Position numbers and translations under genes: made by a program
From: Ailanthus altissimus
Lineage: Eukaryota; Streptophyta; Magnoliopsida; Sapindales; Simaroubaceae
Length of the DNA: 64,000 bases
Assembly: GCA_946807835.1 (NCBI GenBank)
Contig: OX327705.1
Location: 19,932,501 to 19,996,500, forward strand
Reading direction: 5' to 3'
In this document: positions 54,707-64,000 of the stretch, in pieces
How positions within the stretch are numbered: the stretch's first letter is position 1
How the letters are laid out: each line of letters starts with the position of its first letter
Notes under the pieces: generated by a model
What the model was told of the DNA's origin: nothing
The model's input: only the letters and a program-made list of their open reading frames with translations
Database searches by the model: none

Positions 54707-56050
54707 TGAAAAGACCATTTTGTCATTTATTTTCTCATATTTTTATTTTGGTATTTTATTATTTTATGACAATAAATGGTCATTTATATACAATATTGTT
54801 TATTTATAGGAACTTGAACTAAAATGAAAAATTTTCAACATATGGACTTGTCACTTCAGCGTTACATGGATTTTGTCCCAACACTGGAACAGTAATCAAA
54901 ATAAGAAAATAAACAAAAAAAAAATTGTTTAAGTCGCAGTCCACTGCCTCAACGCTAGCAAGCTGCTGCACCCGCGATGACCTAGTGTTCCAGTGCCAGA
55001 CCTTCATCGCTTCAGCAATACTGCCTTTTACATGTAGTGCCCTCACGACAACATGATAGCACCTTAGCAACAACGCAATTTCTGACCTGATAAGAATTGA
55101 GGTTTTCAAGCTCAAATCAATACCTATAAAAGGCCACTAGTCCCTAGCTTTTAGAGATCATCTAAGAAGACACAAAAGACATACAACATAAATCTTAAAT
55201 AACAATTGAAGCATAATTGAAGCATCCATAGAGAGCAATTCAAGGCGTTCTTCAGCATTAAGAGTTCCTTAGGCAACGCAATTAAGAGCAATTCAACATG
55301 TATATCAGTTTGTTATTGATTGTATAATAATTTCTTATGAACTAATTTTTCTTTCGAGGGTTCATACTTATACTCAATATTTGCGCTTAATTACTGTATC
55401 TTTTTAATATTTAATAAACTTAGTTCTTTGTTATTCAAATTAGTTGTTCTTAATGCTTCAATATATCTGGCCAATATATGATGAATGAATTGGTTATATT
55501 TTGATAAACTCGAAAGAGGAATCATTATATTTAGACCTAGGTAATTTAATGCATAATTATAGAGTAACATTCAATGTTACATATGTAAGTTTCAAATTAG
55601 GATAGAAATATATCTAATTGGCATGTATGATTAATAAGACTTAATCTCAATGAATCTTAATTTATTACAAGTACCATAGAAATATAGGTATTTGGTAAAT
55701 TAAGGTATACTTGTATGACTTTGGGAGAGGCTTGTGAATACATTAGTGTCTTGATCAATAACAAAAATTCAGGGAATTAAATATTAAGAGATAATATTAA
55801 CCCTAGGTTTTCTCTATATTGTTATTTTCTATAACTCTTTACATTGTGTTAGTGCTTTTATATTTTTCAAATTCATTCTTAAATTTTTATTTTTCTGAAT
55901 AATTACTAGAAAGACATAATTTTAGTACTTGGTTAAAAAAAAGAATATATTATTCCTGTGGGTTCAACATCCGACTCTTTTATCCCTTTATTACTTACAT
56001 ACGATAGTGTATACTTACACTCAATCTTAAGATATAAAATTATTGCATCA
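54707..56050 (+). mobile_element. Solo LTR, family A, copy 3, inside the chromovirus-like gag
   Basis: It starts TGAAAAGACCATTTTGTC and ends ATTGCATCA, following LTR-A1 throughout, including the GACATCCGACTC end block (as CAACATCCGACTC) and the GC-motif zone. Flanks TTAGA (54702-54706) and TCAGA (56051-56055) match at 4 of 5, fitting an aged target duplication. The LTR-B site is empty (TTATAGAGTAACATTC near 55558). Length 1344, no internal genes. Confidence 0.88.
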
Positions 56051-56362
56051 TCAGATCGTCACCCCGAATATCTAGAAAAGTCTAGCTTGGCTATTTTGGA
56101 AGAGAACATCTACTTGCCCTCTTCCATCCCTTCTCTATTCTCCTCCTTGTTACTGCTAGATTAGTCGTGGTGGTTACTCATGTTACTGTGTCAAATTTTA
56201 TTAGCAAGTAATAATTCAAATAGCTTGTTGAGGGTTGCTTCTATATGACGCAATTTTTTAATTACACCAATTTCTATTCTATTCATCCCCTTTTAGAATC
56301 CCCCTAGCCTAATTTCCAAATTCTTAATTACTTTTTTTTTATTAATGGCCATTGTAAACCTT
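56051..56362 (-). pseudogene. Gag 5' portion and leader of the chromovirus-like element
   Basis: The stretch between LTR-A3 and the primer site is legible on the minus strand as a short gag start (MAINKK...NLEIRLGGF near 56290-56350, from an ATG at about 56352). Frames are broken by several changes. Confidence 0.5.
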
Positions 56363-56377
56363 GGATTTGATACTAAT

Positions 56378-56811
56378 TTATAGGTTTCAGTCAGAGTTCA
56401 GTCATAATTGTAATATAGATAGAATTCTCTTAAGGATGGAATAAATCCACAAGATCTGGTTAGATAACATGCTGTCTTTCATTAACTTTCAATAGAATTT
56501 AAATACATCAAATACGTAACTTCTCCTAAATTATAGCTTACATGATAACAACAACTACTTACATGTAAATAACTATTAAACTACCATTACTTCTAGCATG
56601 TTATAATATGTCCCTATAAGTATCAGCTTATCCTTTTAATTTGTATGTCTAGTATCTCATGCATGCACGTTCCTTTCTTCTCCATGATTTGCATTAAGTA
56701 TCCATGCCAACCACTTATTTCTCATGCAATGCATGTACACGATACATGCCTAAATGTCATAGATACTTAAGATTTAGAATAGGAACACGTTGAGACCTCT
56801 TTAGCTTATCA
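56378..56811 (-). repeat. 5' LTR of the chromovirus-like element
   Basis: It matches 50541-50987. The minus strand runs TGATAAGCTAAAGAGG to CTGAAACCTATAA. Directly inside, at 56363-56377, ATTAGTATCAAATCC is a decayed tRNA-Met primer site. Confidence 0.85.
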
Positions 56812-58088
56812 CAAGGATTCTTTATTGACAAAAGAAAATTTCCAAAAGAAGAAAGGGAAGAAGTTCAATGAGGTAGTCAAAGGGACGACGATAGAGTACA
56901 TAGTAGTATGGTGCTGTTGCCGTACATAGTGATGAACCTATTAAAGTTGGCAATGTATAGAATGTTGGAGAGGTTGGCAAGAAAGCGTAGAGGAAACAGA
57001 TAAAACGACACCATATCACAAGAAAAAAGCAAGCAAGAGCCTTTTGATAGGACCCACCAATGATAGGCTCAAGAAAAAAGTAGAAAATGATAAGGCGGTG
57101 AAGTTATTTAATATTAGTTGGCTTGCGGTTTGATTTGGTTTTGGTAGTTAACTTGTTATAGGTCTTTTTATGATAGGGTATAGATCAGGTGTTGTGCAGA
57201 ATTTGTATAGAAATTTCATATTTAATTTTGGGTTTCAGCTTTTTATTATATATATTAACTATTGTGAAGGGTGCATGTTGATGTTCATGTTCAATGTCTC
57301 AGAGTTCATTGGGTTGGGTTTGAATATAGATAATGGAAGATGTTTGTTCTCTTTAAATTTTGGGTCAACCACAATGGGAAATCATAAATGCCTAAAATCA
57401 AGGAATTTGTGATAAGGCATTCATGACATGAAGAGGAAATTATGGACATTAATAGCCTTTAATTTAGGAAATAAATTATGTTTATAATTTTTTTAAAATG
57501 ACCTACGCCCAAAATTATATAAAAGATGCTCTACACCAAAGAAATGATAGGTTCTGAATTCCTCTCTTACTTTTATTTTTCTCTCTGAAGATATCTTTTA
57601 TTTTTTGGGCTAACTTAAACACCAAATGATCTTTGTCAGCACTTTTACCGGCGAAACCGTTATTAAGTTTTTATATTATAATGTTTCATTTTATGGATCC
57701 ACGTGAAGAATGTTGATAGTGTGTTCCGTTTCCCCAAAATATAAATTTAACTTGTTAATGTGTGAGCCATCTAAATTTCTAGATCAACAGTTTGGTGTTG
57801 TTTGTAGGAAGGGTACAAAAGGCCATGAAGATTACCAGTCTAATCCTCATTCCTGCTAGTCTAAATTTTCATGCCTAATCCTTATTCTTGCTAGTTTAAA
57901 TCGGATGAATCCACTAAAAAAAATCAACTAAGTTCATATTTAATGATTTTCGATTATAATTTTTGTCATGCATCTCATCTATTTATTAGAGAAAATACTA
58001 TACACTTATGCATAAAAAATATACATAATAATGGTAAGAAGGTCATGTATCCATAAAACTATTACTACTTTAGTAGTAATTCATTGCA
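56812..58088. other. Stretch without recognised genes
   Basis: A 16-base match TTTGATAGGACCCACC at about 57041-57057 repeats the end of the Tekay LTR (25381-25394), too short to call an element. One plus-strand frame, 57170-57412, has no domain I know. Nothing else was seen. Confidence 0.45.
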
Positions 58089-61000
58089 TTAAAGAGATAG
58101 AAAAATTCTCCAACCAAATTTTAGTAAAATAATGAGAAAGAGTAAGCTTTGCAAGCTTATGAGCAATATCATTATAAGATCTTGAGGTATACAAATTAAA
58201 ACTTGGCTGAGTTTCTCTAGCTTTTCCTTAATATCTTCTATAATCCATTTTATATCTTTTAAAGAGGTTATGATCCCTTTAATCAAGTTCACCACATTTC
58301 TTGAATCCAAATTTATCTTTATAGTTTTGAAGTTATTATCATCTACCACCTACAGTCTAAATTGAATGACTTCGATTTCTGTCTCTTCTACCTCTCCCCT
58401 AAAAGCCCTCATGGCCACTACCATTAATAATTCCTCACCTTCATTATCTCTTATAATTAGTTCCAACCTAACTTTTTCCCATTTTGCATCTATAGCTACA
58501 TCTATATTTAGCTTCAACCATCCTCTAGATAGAGTTTTTCAAGTCGGATCATTGCTACTTTTGGTTGAATAACACTACTTGATGGCTTCTCTTTGGCTTT
58601 GCTAGTACTACATGAGATTAGATAAACTTTTGTTCTTGCTATTAGTTTAGCATTATCTTCTTACTTTCCATTCAGTAAAAAATTATTCTATACTTGTTAA
58701 CTAACCTACATCAGCATTATTACTAATTCAAGATCTTCTTTATTAAGAGTGACTAGTAGGTTTTAGAAGTGCCAAAGGTCCATATTTTGGATTTCTCTTA
58801 TAAGCTCAGCAAATTTGGACTATTTCTATAGTTTTTTAGTAACTCTGCATCTGATTAGGTCATGGAAGCTAGTTTCTTCCTCTTCAAGGCATCTCTAGCA
58901 AACTAAATTGTTAACGACTTTCTTGGCCAGCAGTGTTATAGCAATAGGCATGAGGTTTGATAAGCTCTCCACATGAATATTTACACTTTTTGAGGGACTA
59001 AAATAGAATAAAGAGCTCTCCATTATTTCTCAAGACTTATTGACTGTTCTAGATCCTTGGACAACCTATCCTTCAGGGTAGTATAATAACCACTGTTAAT
59101 AGTGTATTTTCCTCTCTTATTATAGTGCCAACAGATTACATCTTTAGTTTTTTCTAGAGGAAATGGAATTTTAAGGATTCAGTTGGCATCATCATCCTCG
59201 AAGTAGTGTTTTATTATGTCTTCTCTCCATTTGTTATCATCATCTAGAAGTAACTCCACTTTGTTAACTTCAAAAAACAGCTTCTAAGATGTGGGCTTGA
59301 GAATGGTAGCTTTGGGGATCTAGTCACTATTATAGATTTTTACTTTGTCTTTTCTTCTAATTAACCATCTAATGCCTTTATCCAACATCTGCATCCCCAA
59401 AAGGATGCTACTCTATACATAGGAGAGATTGCTACTAATCTTAGCTTCAGGAAACTCTTATCTCTAAAATGTTTGGCCTTTAAAACTCTTGCTGCTAAAG
59501 AGTTTTGGTTTTACATTAGCCTATAGCCTTGCTTTGCTAGAAGGGTTTGGTTAAAACAACTAAGATCCTTAAAGCTTAAGCTTCCTTCTTTTTTACCTTT
59601 GCTCATCTTTTCTAATTAACCCAATGAATTTTTCTTTCATCCTCTTTTGATCCCCACCAGAATTATGTAAACAACTTTTGAATCTCAAGACACATGCCCT
59701 CAGGAAATTTAAAGATACTTATGACATAAATGGGAATAGCCTAAGCTACTACTTTAATGAGGACTTCTTTCCCCCTACTTGAAAAAAGTTTTCCTACCAT
59801 CATCTAATTGCCTTAATAATCTTCATTTTGACTTTATTTGATAAGAGCCTTTTATTTCTTCCAACCATAAAGGGTAAACCTAAGTATTTCTTATTAATTG
59901 AGACCTCCTTAAGTTGGAAAAACATCTCTTAGTTGTTGAATCCCTTACTATATTTGAATAAAGAAGACTAAAGACTTCTCATATTGGGTATATACTTGGT
60001 TTGTGGCTCTCATAAAGATCAAGCTATCATTAACAAATAAAATGTGGGTTACTGCCAAAGAACTACTGAACTTGATCCTTTTATTCTCATTCTTAGATTT
60101 AATGAGAAGAGATGAAAGTACTTTAACACAAAGGATAAAAAGATAAGGTAAAAAAAGGTAGCATTGTCTTAAACCTCTTTCAATCTTAAAGCTTCCTTTA
60201 ATTTCCCCATTTACCAAAACTGAGAAATAAATGGTTGAGACATGATAAAATCAATCCATCCTTCATTGAAACCCAATTTCCTCATTGCTTCCCCTAGAAA
60301 TATCCATTTAACTCTATTAAAGACTTTACTAATATCAAGCTTGAAGGCAGCATATCCATCATTTCATTTCCTTTTATTTTTAATCCTATGCAGACATTCA
60401 TAGCTAATGATTATATTGTCACTGATCAAACAATTGGGAATGAAGCTACTTTGATTAGAGGCTATGATTCTATCTATAATTGCCTTTAGTCTATTTGCTA
60501 TAAAATTTTGTAATAAATTTATAAATTATATTACAAAGACTAATAGCCCTATAATCAGCTAGTTGTTTTAGGATTCTAAGTCTTAGGGATCATAAGAACA
60601 AGAGTTTGATTAAAAATAGTAGGGTTACCTTTGTTATTTAAAATGTAAAGGAATATTTGAATGGTATCTTCTCTCATTTGCTTTTAATGCTTATGATAGA
60701 AATTAGCAGACAAATTATCAGATCTTAGGGCTTTTTAGAGGTTAAATTTCCAAATAGCTTTCGTCATTTCTTCCCTTGTGAATAGCTTGTTCAGTTCCTC
60801 ATTCATTGCTTTTATTACTTTGGGTTCTATCCCTTCTAGAGCTATCTGTCTGCTTTCCATCTGAAGATTGGATGATGCAAATAGTTGGACAAAGTAATGA
60901 TAAATAATTTGGCATATCCCTTCAGCATCTTCAATTCATTCCCTCAATTCATTTAGTAGTCATTTAATTCCGTTTTTATTTCTTCTTTGGCTTACATAAG

Positions 61001-61980
61001 CGTGGAAGAAGCCTGTGTTTCTGTCCTTTTCTTTTAACTAGGATATTTTAGACCTTTGTCCTTAAAAGGTCTCTTTCTTTTGTAAGAATCTATCCATTTG
61101 TAGTTTCAAGCTTCATATTTTATTGTCAAGCTCATATGTTAGTTGTTTGTCTTGCACTGTAATAGCTCCCTAGATAGTTGACTAAGCTTAAATTTTCTAC
61201 CACAAAACACCTTCATACTCCATTCCCTTAGAACTTTCTTTGTCTTTCTCTTGTTTCTCATCTGCCATATACTTGTGCCCTAATCTTTCAGCATTTTTAG
61301 GTAATGATATGAACCCGTAGTAATCAAGTGGGACACTTTATATATCCTATGATAAGTCTTTCATCCTTTATAACAAAGAAATTTGTCAAGTCTTTCTTCT
61401 ATCAAATGATGACTAAATCTTTTATTCAACCATGTGAATGGAAAATTGGCCTATCCTATGTCAACAAGCTCATTAGTCTTAGCGGCATCTCTGAACTCTT
61501 CTATTACTCTTGTATCTCTCTGCTAGCCTTTGTCTTTTCTTCTGGTCTCATAATTTTATTGAAATCCCTATAGCAAACCCAGGGCAAATTGCTTAACTGA
61601 GCTAACCATTTTAAAAGGTTATATGTATGTTTTTTTGTTCATTTCCAGCATATTGTAACTACCTAAGAACCTCCAAACTTTATCTTCTCTTTCTTCCACC
61701 ATTGCATCTATATGACAGTTGCTATAAGAAATGACATGAAGCTTTATGTTATTATTGCACAAAATTGCAATTCCTCTAGCTAATCTAATTCTGCTAATAG
61801 CGAAACAATTTTCAAAATATAGGCATTTGCCCATTTGCATCATGTTATCATTATGGAGCTTTGTTTCATATAGAAATAGGATACCAGCTTATTTAGTTAG
61901 GGAATTCTATTTAAAACTCAAAATGCCTAAGGGTTCCCCAAGCCTTGGACATTCCAACTAATAATCTTCATCGTTTCCAA
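58089..61980 (-). pseudogene. L1-type LINE ORF2 (endonuclease, RT, zf-RVT, RNase H), degenerate
   Basis: The endonuclease part near 61620-61980 shows the SRIRLARGIAILCNN region and HIDAMVEE (normally GGLALLW and HIDV). RT follows: GLRQ.....PYLFILCVKVLSSLL at about 60090-60190, and the catalytic motif as ILFVNDSLIFMR at about 60015-60050. There the family F-A-D-D reads F-V-N-D, losing one catalytic Asp. The zinc-binding region (W.........RIK.F.W..... type) is legible around 58900-59300. RNase H sequence in 58089-58349 includes IKINLDSRNVVNLI, with the family's Asp in LDSR. Stops are numerous. Order and strand agree over 4 kb. Confidence 0.8.
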
Positions 61981-63058
61981 CGAGGTTGAGAGTTACAATT
62001 CTTAGCCTCTACCAATTACAAATGATCCCTTTCATCCCTCTTGCTTACCATTTTCCCCCCTTTGAGTTTAGCTCAACTAGTCGATTCTCTTTCTCATTCT
62101 TACCTTTATATTTCCTTTATTTTCCTCCTAGACCTTTTTTATTTTTTTTCTAGGCCCATTTATTACCCATTTCTTTCCTTTTTCCAACCTTTTCTCTATT
62201 ATGCTTCTTTTACTGGGGTGAGCCATCTAGTTAAATTTTTTCAATTTCTCTTGCCCTTCCTCCTTTAAGTTTGGGCCAAGTCATTTTAAGTTTTTCGACT
62301 GGGCCCTCATAAGACTTCTAAGTACTTGACCCATTTTCCTCTTTTGAAAATATTTGGGGCCAATTTGTCCTTCTAGGCCTTCTTTAATTTCCGCCTTTCT
62401 TATTAAGCTTCCCTCTATTTTGGAGCTACTCCTCTATTCTGCAAACCTTCCAAATTGATTACTCATTCTTTTACCTAGTCAACATCCATCTGCATTCTGT
62501 CCATTTCTGAATTAATGCTTCCTTGGAATTCCCCCAATGTATTTTTCTTTTCCCTCTCCCTTTCCTAATTGGTTCCCGCCTTTTTCCCTTAAGATGGTTG
62601 TTTGGGTCTTGGTTCAGGTCGATAATCATCATTTGCTCTATAAATTGACCTAAGACTCCTTCCTCCTCATACTCTCCTGCACTAGTTCCATCCCCTTGCG
62701 TCCCAAACTCATTTGGTTCATAATGTCTTTGCTTTGACATGGTTTTGTATTGCTTCTCCTACATATCTCTTGAAACTTTTTCCTTTTCCTTCTGTGTGCT
62801 TCTCTTAGGATGATCTGCCAAGCTTCCAGTTCTCAACCAGACCCCATAGGTGAAATCACTAGTCTCCAAATTAGTCGACCTAACTGTGTTCCCTTCCTTC
62901 TCTTAGGTTTTTTGAAGCTTTGTAATGAATTCTTCACATTCTCTATAGGTATGCCCCAAGCTCCCAACCTGACACATTGGTAGCAAAATTTTGGGAATCT
63001 ATTATACAGAATTGGTAGCACTACTTCCTCATCCACCTCTGCCATGCCTAAAGGAATT
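61981..63058 (-). pseudogene. L1-type LINE ORF1 remnant with CCHC zinc knuckle
   Basis: The open piece 62833-63045 has VLPILYNRFPKFCYQC, the start of the plant LINE CCHC finger; the following GHxxxxC is damaged (LGAWGIPIENVKN, with His lost). Another piece, 62471-62740, is a basic low-complexity linker (GKRREPIRKGRGKRKIHWG). The N-terminal DUF4283-type domain that should lie upstream is missing because copia sequence starts at 63059. The LINE is therefore cut at its 5' side by an insertion or a truncation. Confidence 0.7.
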
Positions 63059-63353
63059 TGATAGTAGAAATAGATTTTTAGAAAAGAGTGTATTTTCCTG
63101 AAAAATGTATCTAAACAGGTTTACAACACAGAGAAGAGAGAAATTTTATTAATCACACATGGTATTACAACATCTGAAGACTATTTATAATCCAAATCAT
63201 GCATGACTTTGGCTCAATTCAGTAACTGTATTTTAGTCAGAAAGCTTGTAGAATTTGTAACTAACTTCATAACAAATTCTGGACTCTTTAATAACCTACA
63301 ACTAATTTTTTCATTTAGTGTCTGACGTGGCACTCTTATTAATCTCTCTTTCA
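63059..63353 (-). repeat. 3' LTR of a copia element
   Basis: On the minus strand it runs from TGAAAGAGAGATTAATAAGAGTGCC to TTTCTACTATCA. A polypurine-like AGGGAGAA lies just before its start (63354-63362), and the leader part has TAATAAAATTTCTCTCTTCTCTGTGTT, a likely poly(A)-signal/R region. It abuts LINE ORF1 at 63058. Confidence 0.75.
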
Positions 63354-63362
63354 TTCTCCCTG

Positions 63363-64000
63363 TAAGCTTAACTAGCATAGTAAGACATTGAACTTTGTTC
63401 TTAAAGCAAAAATTGAGTGACAGGAAGGGCCTTGGTAAATATATTAATAGTTTGCAATGCAGTAGGCATATAACGAATATCCAGGTCACCATTCATTACT
63501 TTCTCTTGTATAAAATGGACATCAACCTCTATGTGTTTGGTGCGGCTATGAAAAATAGGATTGGCAACTAGTGATGCTGACCTCTGATTGTCGCATTAGA
63601 TAATGAAGGTGGAAAAAGTATGTATTTAAAGTTCATGAAGCAGGGATTGAAGCCAGAAAAGTTTAGCTGCCACTTGAGCTAAGACATAGTATTCAAACTC
63701 GATGCTTGATTAAGCAACCACCCTCTGCTCTTTGGAACTTGAAGAAATGAGATTCCCAACTAAATACACGCAGTAGCCTCTATAAGATTTGCTATCATCT
63801 AAATCAGATGCCCAATCAGCATCTAAAAAAGCTATTAAGTTGAGATATTTCCCTGGTTTAAATAGTAGCCCATGATGTTGAGTTGCTTGAAGTTAACACA
63901 TCAATCTCTTACAATACTGCCAATGATAAGTGTTGGAGAGGAAAGAAATTGACTCAGTTTATTAACTGAGAAAGTAATCTTAGGTTTTATAAGTGTAACA
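63363..64000 (-). pseudogene. Copia RNase H and RT end, running out of the window
   Basis: The minus strand reads the RNase H part of pol in order from the right edge: LIAFLDADWASDLDDSKS near 63780-63830, then GYCVYLVGNLISSSSKEQ near 63730-63770. The (here imperfect) CDNQ.A..L..NPIFHSRTKHIE block lies near 63530-63600, followed by VHFIQEKV, DIRYMPTALQ and FTKALP near 63430-63450. At least three stops occur. The protein-coding side continues past 64000, so the element's length and 5' LTR are unknown. Confidence 0.85.

Larger units (their letters stand above)
50541..56811 (-). mobile_element. Chromovirus-like Ty3/gypsy element, dead, split by LTR-A3
   Basis: LTRs of about 440 bases (50541-50987 and 56378-56811) flank, on the minus strand, gag, protease, RT, RNase H and integrase, with a polypurine tract at 50988-51003. 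Flanks CAAAG (50536-50540) and CAAGG (56812-56816) match at 4 of 5, fitting an aged target duplication. Integrase motifs resemble plant chromoviruses with short LTRs such as Reina; no chromodomain was identified. All coding parts are broken. Confidence 0.85.

Noticed and set aside
57041..57057. TTTGATAGGACCCACC, identical to the end of the Tekay LTR.
   Set aside because: Sixteen bases without further similarity or a primer site are not enough to call an LTR.
62041..62268. A Phe/Leu/Pro-rich 75-codon plus-strand frame resembling a membrane protein.
   Set aside because: It is the complement of purine-rich linker sequence of the minus-strand LINE ORF1/ORF2 junction; composition explains it.

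Overview
The window is plant nuclear DNA, probably from a eudicot. It is AT-rich and intron-bearing, and it is dominated by degenerate plant-type LTR retrotransposons (Ty3/gypsy Tat/Retand, Tekay and another chromovirus-like element, Ty1/copia), L1-type LINEs, a TRIM and MITEs. There are no bacterial operons, ribosome binding sites, CRISPR arrays or recognisable tRNA/rRNA genes. Species cannot be told from what I see. All domain calls were made by eye from translations.

Layout. About 1-2280 is noncoding with an Athila-like remnant. About 2280-21870 is one old Tat/Retand-type gypsy element on the plus strand: 5' LTR, primer-site motif, gag, protease, RT, RNase H, integrase, a 10-unit tandem repeat and an antisense extra ORF. 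It is broken by a 5.2 kb block of two related long repeats plus a foldback/SINE-like palindrome (7698-12897), and by a solo LTR (LTR-A1, 13649-16579) that itself holds a second solo LTR (LTR-B1, 14631-16067). Both solo LTRs have perfect 5-bp target duplications. A second LTR-B copy (21875-23294) joins the Retand tail to a minus-strand Tekay-type chromovirus (23295 to about 27390). Next come a 5'-truncated LINE (27394 to about 29060), a second LTR-A copy, a 760-bp TRIM (32640-33399), further LTR-like sequence, an 887-bp Stowaway-like MITE (36751-37637) and a copia gag fragment.

The one convincing host gene lies on the minus strand at 38886-49746. It has 11 coding exons with consensus splice sites and matching phases, and encodes 410 residues: a four-helix membrane module followed by an Ig-PH-like module resembling the C-terminal part of SCAB-type actin-binding proteins. 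Its fifth intron (about 6.5 kb) carries a 606-bp solo LTR and a complete but dead copia element (42444-47556).

Upstream of the gene, 50541-56811 is a minus-strand gypsy element with both LTRs, split by a third LTR-A copy (54707-56050). About 58089-63058 is a minus-strand L1-type LINE with remnants of ORF1 and ORF2. 63059-64000 is the 3' end of a minus-strand copia element that runs out of the window. Every transposon coding region seen carries stops, frameshifts or deletions; only the host gene looks intact.
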